Assembly: GCF_004358105.1 (NCBI RefSeq)
Contig: NZ_SMYL01000001.1
Location: 372,001-436,000, forward strand
Length of the DNA: 64,000 bases
Direction: 5' to 3'
DNA from: Sapientia aquatica
Lineage (GTDB): Bacteria > Pseudomonadota > Gammaproteobacteria > Burkholderiales > Burkholderiaceae_D
Shown here: one piece after another, positions 52,532-62,055 of the stretch
How positions within the stretch are numbered: position 1 is the first letter of the stretch
How the letters are laid out: each line of letters opens with the position of its first letter
Notes under the pieces: generated by a model
What the model saw: the letters and a program-made list of their open reading frames with translations, nothing else
Databases searched by the model: none
Told to the model about the DNA's origin: nothing
Made by a program: the position numbers and the translations under genes

Positions 52532-53761
52532 ATGCAAATTAGTACCATGGGCATGTTTCAAAATGCCGTAACCAGTTTCAACGATCTGCAAAACAATATC
52601 GCTAAGACGATTAATCAAGTCGATACTGGCTTAGCCTTGACGTCGCCGGCCGATAATCCCGCCGCCGCCTCGCAAGTGTTGGTAATCACTCAGAATAAAA
52701 ATCTCAATACCCAATATGCCTTAAACGGCCAAAATGCCACCAACGCGCTTAGCACCGCGGATGGCGTGTTGTCGGGCGTGTCTAATTTATTGCAAAGCTT
52801 AAAAAGCACAATCGTTCAAGCGGGTAACGGTTCGCTTAATGCGTCCGATCGCAATACAATCGTTCAGCAGTTTCAAAGTGGCATCAATCAATTATTGAAT
52901 TTATCCAATTCCACCGATGGCAACGGGAATTACCTGTTCTCTGGCAGTGCCACGGGATCGGCGGGTTATGTTGCTACGGCCAACGGGGCGCAATATGTGG
53001 GCAATCAAGAAGTGCAATTATTGCAGGTCGATGCATCGCAGCAGATCGCGGTGACCGTGCCTGGTAATAATGTATTCGGCAATATTCCTGTGTCAGCGAA
53101 TGCGTTTTTTGGAATTCCAAATGCGAATAACACTTCCACCGCGACAATCTCGGCTGGAACCGTGACGAATGCAGCCAGTGTTACGGGCGATAATTACTCG
53201 ATTAATTTCACCTCTGCGACCCAGTACGATGTACTCGATACCACCACTGGTGCAACCGTAGCGAGTGCACAGCCCTATACCAGTGGCACGGCGATTACCT
53301 TTGGTGGTATGCAAATTACCATTACCGATGGCGCAAGTCCGACTACTGGCGTGCCAGCTGCGGGAGATAAGTTTGCAGTGCAACCCGGCAATCAAAATAT
53401 TTTCCAAGCGCTTACCAATGTCATCACGGCCTTAAAAAGCTTTTCGACCGCGACTCAAGGTGATGGAACTAACTTCGCCAATGCCTTGGCCCAAGCCAAT
53501 ACCAGCATTGATGCGTCGCTCAGCAACGTGCTGACCGTGCGCGATCAATTGGGTAATTCGATGCAACAAGTAACGTCACTTAAATTAGTCAGTGATACGA
53601 CCAATATTTCGTATGCCACGAGCCTGAGTTCGTTGCAAGACGTGAACTACGCCCAAGCGATTAGTCAACTCTCGCTAGAGCAATTTACGTATCAAGCAGC
53701 GCAAAAAGCCTTTGCCGGCACGTCGCAGTTGTCCTTGATTAGCATGTTGCCTGTGGCTTAA
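52532..53761 (+). CDS. flgL: Hook-filament junction protein FlgL (HAP3)
   Basis: The 409-residue protein has the flagellin-like N terminus (MQISTMGMFQNAVTSFNDLQNN, ALTSPADNPAAASQVL) and a flagellin-like C terminus (ATSLSSLQDVNYAQAISQLSLEQFTYQAAQKAF). Residues about 204-286 form an insert ending in AAGDKFAVQPGNQ that mirrors the FlgK insert. It lies 4 bp behind flgK and shares its promoter. It is the last gene of the plus-strand flg run. Confidence 0.95.
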   Translation: MQISTMGMFQNAVTSFNDLQNNIAKTINQVDTGLALTSPADNPAAASQVLVITQNKNLNTQYALNGQNATNALSTADGVLSGVSNLLQSLKSTIVQAGNGSLNASDRNTIVQQFQSGINQLLNLSNSTDGNGNYLFSGSATGSAGYVATANGAQYVGNQEVQLLQVDASQQIAVTVPGNNVFGNIPVSANAFFGIPNANNTSTATISAGTVTNAASVTGDNYSINFTSATQYDVLDTTTGATVASAQPYTSGTAITFGGMQITITDGASPTTGVPAAGDKFAVQPGNQNIFQALTNVITALKSFSTATQGDGTNFANALAQANTSIDASLSNVLTVRDQLGNSMQQVTSLKLVSDTTNISYATSLSSLQDVNYAQAISQLSLEQFTYQAAQKAFAGTSQLSLISMLPVA

Positions 53762-53839
53762 TGCTTCGCTTATTGCCTCATGAGTGTTGGCTAATTCGAT
53801 TTGGTCAGATGGGTAAAATCAATTAAATCGAGGGAAGTG

Positions 53840-53863
53840 AGCGGATGCAGTTAGGCATCCGCT
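53840..53863. terminator. Hairpin between convergent flg and fli runs, possible two-way terminator
   Basis: AGCGGATGC and GCATCCGCT form a perfect 9-bp stem with a 6-nt loop in the 110-bp gap between the ends of flgL and fliR. Neither side has a real T tract, so termination here may be weak or need Rho. Confidence 0.5.
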
Positions 53864-53871
53864 GAAATGAC

Positions 53872-54642
53872 TTACTTCAAGCCTGCAAAAACAATTCCAA
53901 GCTCAAGTAATTTCTTAATCGGTTCTGCCAAGTAAGGCAGGATGACCATCACCATGATGAAGCCCACGCTCATCGTGATCGGAAATCCAATGCCAAACAA
54001 GTTAAGCTGTGGTGCCGCTCTGGTTAAAATGCCCAGCGCAATATTGGTCACCAATAATGCGGCAATAATCGGCAGCGCGAGTTGTACTCCCGAGGTAAAA
54101 ATAATCGACCCCGTTCCAGCAATCCGCATCCACATTGATGCGTGATTTGGAATACCCAATCCGATTGGTAGCGTAGTAAAACTCTCTACCAAGGTGCTCA
54201 ATAGCGCCAAATGCAAATCCAGCGTGAGAAAAAGCATGGTTGTAATTAAGGTCAAGAACTGACTTAACGCCGGAGTGGTGGCTCTAGTTTGTGGATCATA
54301 AAACGAGGCAAAGCCTAAGCCCATCGACATGCCCATCAAATCTCCCGCCAAATCAACGCTGGCAAAAACCACTTGAATCGTAAAACCCATCGCCACGCCA
54401 ATAATCAATTGTTCGATGGTGATCAACATTCCGTCCAGTGACACGGGATCAATCGTCGGAACATTATTCAACGTCGGCGCGATTAACACGGCCAACACGA
54501 CTCCAAAACTAACTTTGATCATCACCGGCACCGACCGACTGCCAAACACCGGCGCAACCGCAATCATTCCAAGAATCCGAGTCAGCGGCCAGAGGAAAGA
54601 GTTAATCCAAGCCAGCATTTGCGCCGTGGATAAATGCACCAT
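53872..54642 (-). CDS. fliR: Flagellar export gate protein FliR
   Basis: FliR is a core subunit of the FliPQR export channel. The 256-residue protein has about six membrane segments and the family stretches WINSFLWPLTRILGMIAVAP, FTIQVVFASVDLAGDLMGM and GFASFYDPQTRATTPALSQF. It ends the fli operon, 43 bp behind fliQ, and faces flgL. Confidence 0.96.
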   Translation of the reverse strand: MVHLSTAQMLAWINSFLWPLTRILGMIAVAPVFGSRSVPVMIKVSFGVVLAVLIAPTLNNVPTIDPVSLDGMLITIEQLIIGVAMGFTIQVVFASVDLAGDLMGMSMGLGFASFYDPQTRATTPALSQFLTLITTMLFLTLDLHLALLSTLVESFTTLPIGLGIPNHASMWMRIAGTGSIIFTSGVQLALPIIAALLVTNIALGILTRAAPQLNLFGIGFPITMSVGFIMVMVILPYLAEPIKKLLELGIVFAGLK

Positions 54643-54685
54643 GATTGCTTTCTTTTATCGGTGAGGTTTAGAGAGCATCAATTGG

Positions 54686-54955
54686 TTAATTGATTAAGGT
54701 CGGAATACTGGTAAAGAGCTGCCGCATAAAGTCGGTCAAAATTGTCAGCATCCAAGGCCCCGCTAAATCCATGACGAGGAATACGCCGATCAATTTTGGA
54801 ATGAACGACAAGGTCATCTCGTTAATCTGGGTGGCCGCCTGAAAGATACTGACCAGCAAACCGATGACCAATGCGACCAAGAGCATAGGAATGGCAATCA
54901 TTAGCGTAACTTGCATGGCTTGGCGGCCTATGGTCATGACGTGTTCTGGATTCAT
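54686..54955 (-). CDS. fliQ: Flagellar export gate protein FliQ
   Basis: The 89-residue protein has two membrane helices and the family pattern IGRQAMQVTLMIAIPMLL, LLVSIFQAATQINEMTLSFIPK. It forms part of the FliPQR channel. It is separated from fliP by an unusual 344-bp spacer, whereas these genes normally abut. Confidence 0.95.
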   Translation of the reverse strand: MNPEHVMTIGRQAMQVTLMIAIPMLLVALVIGLLVSIFQAATQINEMTLSFIPKLIGVFLVMDLAGPWMLTILTDFMRQLFTSIPTLIN

Positions 54956-55299
54956 GGTGGGGGCTTTCGGTTGGTTGGATTTGGTGAGGTGCTTTGTGTG
55001 TATGGTACTTAGTTTTTTTTATTTTTAAGCGTGTAATAGGAGGGGGTTTTTGGTGTGTTTTTTGACTTGGCGGGTTAGGGTGCTTTGGGGTGTTGGTTGG
55101 TTTTGAGATTGGTTGGTCGGGGGTGGCCCCTGTGTCCCTCCATGTAGCGATATAGGGACTGCTCCGGCTCCAAGTCTCAAATGAGATACAGCAGGTAATT
55201 TTGAAGGGAAACCAAATTCTGATGATTGCCTGGGGCAAGTCGCCAAATAAATCGTAGTAAAAAGCTGCAACTTACTCAGCCAATTAAGTCCACGCAGCG
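54956..55299. other. Atypical G/T-skewed spacer between fliP and fliQ
   Basis: The 344-bp stretch interrupts an otherwise compact operon. Its left half (about 54956-55130) is strongly G/T-rich on the plus strand, with runs such as TTTTTTTT, GGGGG and repeated GGTTGGT. The right half has mixed composition with a short inverted repeat, GTCCCT/AGGGAC, around 55135-55166. Open frames of 81 and 138 codons occur on the minus strand but do not look protein-like as a whole. It may be an inserted non-coding element or a structured leader for fliQ. Confidence 0.55.
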
Positions 55300-56076
55300 T
55301 TAATAAAAACTCTGCGCCAATGATCCGATGAGCAACTGCCAGCCATCCACCAATACAAACAACATCAACTTAAACGGCAACGAAATCGTTGCAGGTGACA
55401 TCATCATCATCCCCATCGACATGAGCACCGTTGCGACTACCATATCGATAATCAAGAAAGGAATGAATATCGCGAAGCTGATTTGAAAAGCGGTTTTCAA
55501 TTCACTGGTGATGAAGGCAGGAACCAAGACGGTTAAAGGTACATCCTCCGGCCCTTGAATCTTAGGCGCTCTGGATAGCTTGATGTACAGCGCCAAATCG
55601 GTCTGGCGGGTTTGCTTCATCATGAATTGTTTTAGCGGTGCGGCGCCTTTGTCTAAGGCTTCGGTGAATGCAATTTTATTTTCGTTGAACGGCTGATAAG
55701 CATCGGTATAAATCTTATCAATCACCGGACTCATGACGAATAAAGTTAAAAATAGCGATAGTCCAATCAAGACCTGATTTGGTGGTGAAGATTGAGTTCC
55801 TAGAGCTTGGCGCAATAAAGACAGCACAATGATGATGCGGGTGAAGCTGGTCATCATCAGTAACGCGGCGGGCAGGAACGACAGCGACGTTAAGATTAAT
55901 AAGGTTTGAATGCTGAGCACGTAATTTTGCCCGCCGCCTGCAGCGGGTGTGCTGGTGACTACCGGTACTTGTGCGAATGCTGAGCTGCTCAATACACCTA
56001 GACATAGGAAGCCTAAGAATAGCGCGCTGAATTTGGCTAAGGATTTAAGCGTGACGAAATTACGATTTTTTAACAT
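55300..56076 (-). CDS. fliP: Flagellar export gate protein FliP
   Basis: FliP is the main channel subunit. The start is taken at ATG 56076, which begins the signal sequence ([23 protein letters not shown]); the upstream extension runs through fliO coding DNA. The 258-residue product has the family stretches [40 protein letters not shown] and [20 protein letters not shown]. It overlaps fliO by 17 bp. Confidence 0.95.
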   Translation of the reverse strand: MLKNRNFVTLKSLAKFSALFLGFLCLGVLSSSAFAQVPVVTSTPAAGGGQNYVLSIQTLLILTSLSFLPAALLMMTSFTRIIIVLSLLRQALGTQSSPPNQVLIGLSLFLTLFVMSPVIDKIYTDAYQPFNENKIAFTEALDKGAAPLKQFMMKQTRQTDLALYIKLSRAPKIQGPEDVPLTVLVPAFITSELKTAFQISFAIFIPFLIIDMVVATVLMSMGMMMMSPATISLPFKLMLFVLVDGWQLLIGSLAQSFY

Positions 56077-56482
56077 GGTATTTTTCAAGATTTTTTTGCA
56101 TCCATGCTGAAAAATTAGGCTGATTTGGATTGCTTGAATTGGTTGTTGCATCACTCGATTGCTGGCGCGGCATGGTGGTCAGGGTTGACATATTTTGCGG
56201 TGTGACGCCAACTACCAGCCATTCGTCACCGGCTTCAATGACCATCACACGTTGATTGTTGCCCACGCTAATTGCGCCGATTACCTTGACTGGCAAGTGC
56301 GATTGCATGCGATTGAGGCCGAATTTTTTAAAGCCGATGCTGATTGCCACAATCACGCCCAGTACTAACACCAAACTCAAAATCACTTGCAGCAAACTGC
56401 CGGTGGCTACATCAACTGCGGCGTCAGCGGCATGGCTAGACGCGGCATAGGCGAGCAGGGTAAGCGCTAATGTTTTCTTCAT
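56060..56482 (-). CDS. fliO: Flagellar biosynthesis protein FliO
   Basis: FliO stabilises FliP during export-gate assembly. The 140-residue protein has a signal-like N terminus, one membrane helix ([20 protein letters not shown]) and a basic cytoplasmic domain with [20 protein letters not shown] and [12 protein letters not shown]. It overlaps fliN by 4 bp and fliP by 17 bp. Confidence 0.93.
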   Translation of the reverse strand: MKKTLALTLLAYAASSHAADAAVDVATGSLLQVILSLVLVLGVIVAISIGFKKFGLNRMQSHLPVKVIGAISVGNNQRVMVIEAGDEWLVVGVTPQNMSTLTTMPRQQSSDATTNSSNPNQPNFSAWMQKNLEKYHVKKS

Positions 56483-56910
56483 TTATTGAGCTTACGAATA
56501 CGTTCAGCAGGCGTGATGATGTCGGTTAAGCGAATACCAAATTTATCGTTCACAACCACGACTTCACCTTGTGCAATCAAGCAGCCGTTGACTAAAACAT
56601 CCATTGGTTCACCCGCCAAACCGTCCAGTTCAACGACCGAACCTTGGGCTAATTGGAGTAGGTTTTTAATCGCGATTTTAGTGCGGCCTAATTCCACCGT
56701 CAGTTGTACCGGAATGTCCAAAATAAAATCGATGTCGTTATGCGTTTCGATCTTATTTTGCTTGGGGCTTAATTCCTGAAAAACCGTTGGCTGTGGTTCG
56801 GCGCTTTTGGCGGCAGCAGCCGCGTCGGCTTTTTCTTGTTCGGCAATGGCTGCGCCCCAATCGTCTTCGCTGATCGGCGCGGCTTCATCGGCGGCGGTGT
56901 TTTCATCCAT
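56479..56910 (-). CDS. fliN: Flagellar C-ring switch protein FliN
   Basis: The 143-residue protein has an acidic/Ala-rich N terminus and a C-terminal SpoA (surface presentation) domain: DIPVQLTVELGRTKIAIKNL, GSVVELDGLAGEPMDVLVNG and VVVNDKFGIRLTDI. It is part of the rotor switch with FliM and FliG. It overlaps fliM by 8 bp. Confidence 0.96.
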   Translation of the reverse strand: MDENTAADEAAPISEDDWGAAIAEQEKADAAAAAKSAEPQPTVFQELSPKQNKIETHNDIDFILDIPVQLTVELGRTKIAIKNLLQLAQGSVVELDGLAGEPMDVLVNGCLIAQGEVVVVNDKFGIRLTDIITPAERIRKLNK

Positions 56911-57922
56911 GAGATGCTCCTTGTTTCAATTCTTTTTCCATTGCGATTTCTTGCGCGCTGGACGATAAAAGTTTTTCGACTTTTAACGCATATTGATCAT
57001 TAAAAATTCCGTATTTGCATTCCATCACGGGCGTGCCATCGACTTTGGCGGAGAGTAAATCAGGCACATTGAGTGGAATAATATCGCCCACCCGTAAATT
57101 CAAAATATCGCCTAAATCCATGCGCGCTGTACCTAAGTCGGCCACGATTTCAACTTCGGCGACTTGAATCTGTTGGGTCATTAAACGTACCCAGCGCTTA
57201 TCGACTTCCAGCGTTTCACCTTGCAAGCTACTGGTAAGCGTGTCGCGGATCGGCTCAATCATTGAGTAGGGCATGCAGAAGTGCATTTCACCACTTACCG
57301 GACCTAATTCAATCGTGAACGTGGTGCTGACGACGACTTCGTTGGGCGTGGCAATATTGGCGAACTGGGTGTTCATTTCTGAGCGTATATATTCCAGCTC
57401 GATGGCAAACACCGGGTTCCACGATTTGGCATAGGTCTCAAACAAAATATCGAGCACGCGCAAAATAATCCGTTGCTCGGTTTGGGTAAAGTCACGACCT
57501 TCAACCCGCGTATGAAAACGTCCGTCGCCGCCGAATAAATTATCGACTAACAAAAAAACCAAATTCGGGTCCATCACAATCAGGGCCGTGCCGCGCAGCG
57601 GTTTCATGTGCACGAGATTGAGATTGGTTGGCACGACGAGATTACGAATGAATTCGCTGTACTTCGACACGCGCACCGTGCCGACTGAGACCTCGGCGCT
57701 GCGACGTAAAAAGTTGAATAACCCGATACGCAACAAACGCGCAAAGCGTTCATTGATAATTTCCAGCGTCGGCATACGACCGCGCACGATACGTTCTTGC
57801 GTTGCCAGATTGTAGGTGCGAACGCCACTGGTATCCTCGGTCGCATCTAAGTCGTCCTGATCCCCAGTGACCCCTTTTAAAAGGGCATCAACTTCTTCTT
57901 GGGATAGAAAATTATCGGCCAT
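56903..57922 (-). CDS. fliM: Flagellar C-ring switch protein FliM
   Basis: FliM receives phosphorylated CheY and sets the direction of rotation. The 339-residue protein has the N-terminal CheY-binding motif (LSQEEVDALLKG), a middle CheC-like domain containing MPTLEIINERFARLLR and PLRGTALIVMDPNLVFLLVD, and a C-terminal SpoA domain with LNLRVGDIIPLNVPDLLSAKVDGTP. It lies 20 bp behind fliL. Confidence 0.96.
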   Translation of the reverse strand: MADNFLSQEEVDALLKGVTGDQDDLDATEDTSGVRTYNLATQERIVRGRMPTLEIINERFARLLRIGLFNFLRRSAEVSVGTVRVSKYSEFIRNLVVPTNLNLVHMKPLRGTALIVMDPNLVFLLVDNLFGGDGRFHTRVEGRDFTQTEQRIILRVLDILFETYAKSWNPVFAIELEYIRSEMNTQFANIATPNEVVVSTTFTIELGPVSGEMHFCMPYSMIEPIRDTLTSSLQGETLEVDKRWVRLMTQQIQVAEVEIVADLGTARMDLGDILNLRVGDIIPLNVPDLLSAKVDGTPVMECKYGIFNDQYALKVEKLLSSSAQEIAMEKELKQGASHG

Positions 57923-57942
57923 TGTGCTCTGTCGCTAACGTG

Positions 57943-58467
57943 TTATTGAACCATGAAGGTGGTGAAAAAGACTCCGGAAATCTTTCGCTCTTCTTCCTCT
58001 TTGGGCGAGACTTCGTCCTTGGAATAGGGCAGCTCAGCTTGTTCGATGATTTCTTCGGCGAGCTTGTTTTTACCTTCTGTCGTGAGCAACTCTGCAGCGT
58101 CTTTTGACGAGAGCAGTAATAAAACGCGGCTGCGTAGTTGCGGCATATTGAGCTTGTAGTAGCTGACGATTTCTTCGTTTTTGACTTGCAAACTAATACC
58201 AGCTTGCAAGTACTTGTCACCGTTATCGCTTTGTAAGTTGACGACGAAATTATCCAAGGCTAAAAATACCGGAGGAGCTGATTTTTCCGCTTTCTTTTCT
58301 TCTTTCTTACCCGCGTCTTTTTTACCTAACAGCAGTGCAGCGGCACCGCCAGCACCTGCTAAGACGATGGCCACGATCACAATGATGATGATCAGTTTTT
58401 TCTTTTTTGCGCCAGAAGCGGCGGGTACTTCTGCTCCAGCTTCGGCTTTGGGTGCTGGTTTGGACAT
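57943..58467 (-). CDS. fliL: Flagellar basal-body associated protein FliL
   Basis: FliL surrounds and supports the stator. The 174-residue protein has an Ala/Lys-rich N terminus, a membrane helix (LIIIIVIVAIVLAGAGGAAA), a charged linker and the FliL domain (FLALDNFVVNLQSDNGDKYLQ, LLLSSKDAAELLTTEGKNKL, VFFTTFMVQ). It lies between fliK and fliM, as usual. Confidence 0.94.
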   Translation of the reverse strand: MSKPAPKAEAGAEVPAASGAKKKKLIIIIVIVAIVLAGAGGAAALLLGKKDAGKKEEKKAEKSAPPVFLALDNFVVNLQSDNGDKYLQAGISLQVKNEEIVSYYKLNMPQLRSRVLLLLSSKDAAELLTTEGKNKLAEEIIEQAELPYSKDEVSPKEEEERKISGVFFTTFMVQ

Positions 58468-58539
58468 CTGTTTTTCCTTTGATTGTTATCTGAGTTGTTA
58501 TCGGTTGAATATAAAGTTGGTAGTTGACGAGCTAACCGA

Positions 58540-60054
58540 CTAGACAAACGTATCCACTAAGCCGACACCGCTTGTGGTGCCGCCGGTTGAAGCTGGTAAG
58601 ACCGATACCGCGCCTGCAATGCCATCAATGGTGAAGCCACTATTCGACGAACTGGATTTACGTTGGGCGAATTCTTGTGGTTGCTTGGATTGACTGTTGA
58701 CGTTGCAATCGCCCAGTTGAATACCCGATTGCCCCATCATTTCGCGCAATTTAGGAATCGCACTTTCTAACGCGGCGCGCACTTCGGGTTGATGCGATGT
58801 GAAGGTGGCGCTGGCGTGCTGGTTATTGACGCTAATGACGACTTGCATCGGACCTAGGTTCGGTGGGTTCAATGTTAAGGACGCGCTTTGCTGACCGCCT
58901 GTCACCATCCAACTAATTTTTTGCCCTACCGCTTCACTCCAATCGGCCGAGCCAACTCGTGGTGCGATGGTGTTGCTTGCTGCGGCGGTGTTGCTTGTGT
59001 CCACGTTGGTCGCCGATACCGGCGCTGTCAATACTGGCGCGATCGCTTCGAGTTGTGCTGCGCTTAAATTTTGATTGGCAGATTTAACCGTTTGCAGCGA
59101 AGCGCCGGGCGAGTTGACTGATTCTGCAAACGTTGCGGCGGTATTACTGGCCACATCTTTTGCGCTTGTGTTCACTAGCGGCGTTGCAGCTAAGGCCAAT
59201 TTCGGATCGCCTTTTTGCTCGGGATTCGCATCCGAGTTTGAACCAGAATTCGCGCCACTTTGGGCGTGTGCTAGGGTCGCCGCAAAATCAGTTACGTTGC
59301 TATTGGCGGTGTTGCTATCTGCTGCTGCGTTTATTTGCGTTGCGTTGCCAGCATTGGTGACGGTGGATTGAACCGTGCCGGCGTCCGTACCCGCCGAACT
59401 ACCTACACGTGCATTAGCGATATCTTGGTTCGCACTGTGAAAGGCGGCGGCATTAAAAACCGCTGGCGCTGGAGTGTTTGAAGTGATAGCGGCGGCTGCA
59501 TCGTTGACGGCTTTAGAATCGGTTGCCGTGGCACTGACTGATGAATTGGTTGAGGCAGAACTCGCCGCAGCGATTGCTACCGTACCAGCGATTGCCGCTG
59601 CCGCTGCTGCTGCCGCAGCATTGCTATCGGTGGAAGCGGTGCCATCATTGTCCGCGCTTTTGCTGGATTTAGTTGTGCTCTTGCTGCTGTTCGTCGTGCT
59701 GGCGGTGCTGCTGCCACTGTTACTAGTGCCGCCAGTGTTGCTAGTGCCGCCAGTGTTGCTGGAACCGCTCGCGCTGTTGGATGCGTTGCTAGAGCCATTG
59801 GTCGAACTGGTGGAATTGTCCGAATTGGTCGCGTTATTGTTAGTCTTGTTGGCGTTATTGGAATTCGCTTGTTGGCTTGATTGCTGCGCTGTTTGCTGTG
59901 TTTGCGGAGCTTTAGCGGCGATTTCTTGATTTAACATTTGGGTAAAGCTTGAGCCTGAGTGCTCCGTCGCACCGTTCGCGCCATGGCTCGACGGAGTCGG
60001 ATTCAGACTGACACTGTTTTTCATCGCAATAGTAGATGGCACATTCGCTAGCAT
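58540..60054 (-). CDS. fliK: Flagellar hook-length control protein FliK
   Basis: FliK measures hook length and triggers the FlhB switch. ATG 60054 has AGGT eight bases upstream. The 504-residue protein is mostly low-complexity Ser/Thr/Asn/Ala (about residues 45-390), including a run of ten consecutive Ala. The conserved C-terminal core is present: ISWMVTGGQQSASLTLNPPNLGPMQVVISVNN and AALESAIPKLREMMGQSGI. An 18-bp tandem duplication lies in the low-complexity part. Confidence 0.93.
   Translation of the reverse strand: MLANVPSTIAMKNSVSLNPTPSSHGANGATEHSGSSFTQMLNQEIAAKAPQTQQTAQQSSQQANSNNANKTNNNATNSDNSTSSTNGSSNASNSASGSSNTGGTSNTGGTSNSGSSTASTTNSSKSTTKSSKSADNDGTASTDSNAAAAAAAAAIAGTVAIAAASSASTNSSVSATATDSKAVNDAAAAITSNTPAPAVFNAAAFHSANQDIANARVGSSAGTDAGTVQSTVTNAGNATQINAAADSNTANSNVTDFAATLAHAQSGANSGSNSDANPEQKGDPKLALAATPLVNTSAKDVASNTAATFAESVNSPGASLQTVKSANQNLSAAQLEAIAPVLTAPVSATNVDTSNTAAASNTIAPRVGSADWSEAVGQKISWMVTGGQQSASLTLNPPNLGPMQVVISVNNQHASATFTSHQPEVRAALESAIPKLREMMGQSGIQLGDCNVNSQSKQPQEFAQRKSSSSNSGFTIDGIAGAVSVLPASTGGTTSGVGLVDTFV
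59723..59758 (-). repeat. 18-bp perfect tandem duplication in fliK
   Basis: CTAGTGCCGCCAGTGTTG occurs twice head to tail (59723-59740 and 59741-59758, plus-strand reading). It encodes the repeated hexapeptide SNTGGT on the minus strand, so copy changes would stay in frame. Confidence 0.9.
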
Positions 60055-60151
60055 GATGATGACCTGTGAACTGTTAAATGAATAAATAGTTGGTAATGCG
60101 TAAATCGGTACTTGTTAGCTCAACTTACAATCTGCTGTGCCCTCTACGGCG

Positions 60152-60592
60152 TTAAGTTTTATAAAACAATTGGCGATTAGCATGTTCGTCATTTTGCTTT
60201 TGTTCGCGCTTGGCTTCTTTTTTCTGGATGACTTTTTCAGCGCGCAATTCCAACGTGGTGTACGACATGCGTTTGCGTTCTTCTTCTTGCCATTGATTGC
60301 GCTCGTGGTTCACCCGCTTTTTTGCGTCGGCGACTAATTGGCTTTGGCCTATGATCGCTTCGTCAATTTTTCCTAGGAAAACTTGAAAATTTCGGATCTG
60401 CTGCATGCTTTTGCCGCTTTGCATTTCGGTTTGCATTTTGCGCGAGTAATCGTCCCGATATTTTTGCAGTAATTGCAATTTTTGTTCGAGTTCATCCTGC
60501 GAGCGGATCGCATTGCCTAAATTAACCGCAGCCGCATCGGTGCGACGTTCGGCTAGTTCTATTAATGTTGAGAGTGATGATGTTTGAGTCAT
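60152..60592 (-). CDS. fliJ: Flagellar export chaperone FliJ
   Basis: The 146-residue, highly charged coiled-coil protein resembles the gamma subunit of F1-ATPase and links the FliI ATPase to FlhA. Visible features: LIELAERRTDAAAVNLGNAI, LLQKYRDDYSRKMQTEMQSG, NFQVFLGKIDEAI and a basic tail (KRMSYTTLELRAEKVIQKKE). It lies between fliI and fliK. Confidence 0.93.
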   Translation of the reverse strand: MTQTSSLSTLIELAERRTDAAAVNLGNAIRSQDELEQKLQLLQKYRDDYSRKMQTEMQSGKSMQQIRNFQVFLGKIDEAIIGQSQLVADAKKRVNHERNQWQEEERKRMSYTTLELRAEKVIQKKEAKREQKQNDEHANRQLFYKT

Positions 60593-60640
60593 GATTTTTC
60601 CTATGCGGCCAGTATAAATTCGACCAGTTCAAATCAATGC

Positions 60641-62050
60641 TTAGAAAAGCGAGGTAAGTTGCCCTAAGCTCTCAGTAATAATGGAACGTTCTTGAATGTC
60701 CTGTTGTAGGAATTGCTCTATTTTTTGGTGGTGCAGAACCGCTTCATCCAACAAGGGATCGCTTCCTGGAGTATAGGCACCCACACTGATTAAATCTCGA
60801 CTTTGTTGATAGCGCGAGACCAATTGTTTGAGTTTGCGCGCCGATTTTTGGTGAAAAGCGGTCGTAATATTAGTCATTGCTCTACTAATTGATTGTTCGA
60901 TATCAATCGCAGGGTAATGACCGGAATCGGCCAGTTCGCGGTTCAATACAATATGACCATCTAAAATCGCGCGCGCCGCATCAGCAATCGGATCTTGTTG
61001 ATCGTCGCCCTCGGTCAACACGGTATAAAACGCGGTGATGGAGCCGCCGCCGGGCAAACTATTCCCAGCGCGTTCAACCAAGATGGGTAATTTGGCAAAT
61101 ACCGAGGGCGGATACCCTTTGGTGGCCGGTGGTTCGCCAATGGCTAAGGCGATTTCACGTTGCGCCATCGCGTAGCGGGTCAGTGAATCCATGATCAATA
61201 AAACATTTTTACCTTGATCGCGGAAGTACTCGGCAATCGTGGTGGCATACGCCGCACCTTGCAAGCGCATCAACGGCGGCGCATCGGCGGGCGCTGCGAC
61301 CACAACCGATCGGGCTAAACCCGCTTCGCCCAAAATTTGCTCGATAAATTCTTTAACCTCGCGGCCACGTTCACCAATCAAGCCCACCACAATCACATCC
61401 GCCGTGGTATAGCGCGCCATCATGCCCAGCAACACGCTTTTACCGACACCAGAACCCGCGAATAAACCCATGCGTTGCCCAGTGCCGACTGTCAACATGC
61501 TGTTGATGGCGCGTACCCCGACATCCAAAATTTGGGTAATCGGTGCGCGATGCAAAGGGTTGATCGGACGTGCTCGTAACGCCGCACTTTGAGTCGTATT
61601 GAGCGGACCTAAGTTGTCCAGTGGTTTGCCCGCGCCGTCTAGGACGCGCCCTAATAATTCGTAACCAACAGGGAGATGGCGCGTGCGATCGACCGCGCGG
61701 CGTGAAGGACGTATGGACAGATCAACGCGGCTCACCGTTTGGGTCGTCTTTTCGGCATAAACTGGCGTGCCGGGCAGCAGTCCTTCGACGGAACTCTGCG
61801 GCATTAAAAATACTTTATCGTTATCAAAGCCAACGATTTCGGCATTGATTTCTTCGCCGTTTTGCAACGCGATAATGCATGCGCTGCCCATCGGTAATTT
61901 GATGCCAGTGGCTTCAATCACCAATCCCGCCACGCGCGTGACACGTCCGGCTACATCAAACTGGCTGAAATGATTAACGACTTCTTTGGCGTTGCGCAAA
62001 TAGGTTTTGCACAGTGCAAGCGAGCTTAAGGGGGCGCTAGTGTTAGGCAT
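60641..62050 (-). CDS. fliI: Flagellum-specific export ATPase FliI
   Basis: FliI is the F1-beta-like ATPase of the flagellar export apparatus. The 469-residue protein has the Walker A motif AGSGVGKS at residues 198-205, [15 protein letters not shown], the Walker B stretch [20 protein letters not shown], and [18 protein letters not shown]. It follows fliH by 5 bp. Confidence 0.97.
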   Translation of the reverse strand: MPNTSAPLSSLALCKTYLRNAKEVVNHFSQFDVAGRVTRVAGLVIEATGIKLPMGSACIIALQNGEEINAEIVGFDNDKVFLMPQSSVEGLLPGTPVYAEKTTQTVSRVDLSIRPSRRAVDRTRHLPVGYELLGRVLDGAGKPLDNLGPLNTTQSAALRARPINPLHRAPITQILDVGVRAINSMLTVGTGQRMGLFAGSGVGKSVLLGMMARYTTADVIVVGLIGERGREVKEFIEQILGEAGLARSVVVAAPADAPPLMRLQGAAYATTIAEYFRDQGKNVLLIMDSLTRYAMAQREIALAIGEPPATKGYPPSVFAKLPILVERAGNSLPGGGSITAFYTVLTEGDDQQDPIADAARAILDGHIVLNRELADSGHYPAIDIEQSISRAMTNITTAFHQKSARKLKQLVSRYQQSRDLISVGAYTPGSDPLLDEAVLHHQKIEQFLQQDIQERSIITESLGQLTSLF

Positions 62051-62055
62051 AACGC

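Noticed and set aside
54822-55238. 138-codon minus-strand frame between fliP and fliQ
   Set aside because: It overlaps fliQ in another frame, and its His/Pro/Thr-rich sequence reflects the C/A skew of the spacer.
59474-59929. 151-codon hydrophobic open frame antisense to fliK
   Set aside because: It is the mirror of the Ser/Thr/Asn/Ala-rich fliK coding sequence and is almost entirely Leu/Val/Ala; low complexity alone explains it.
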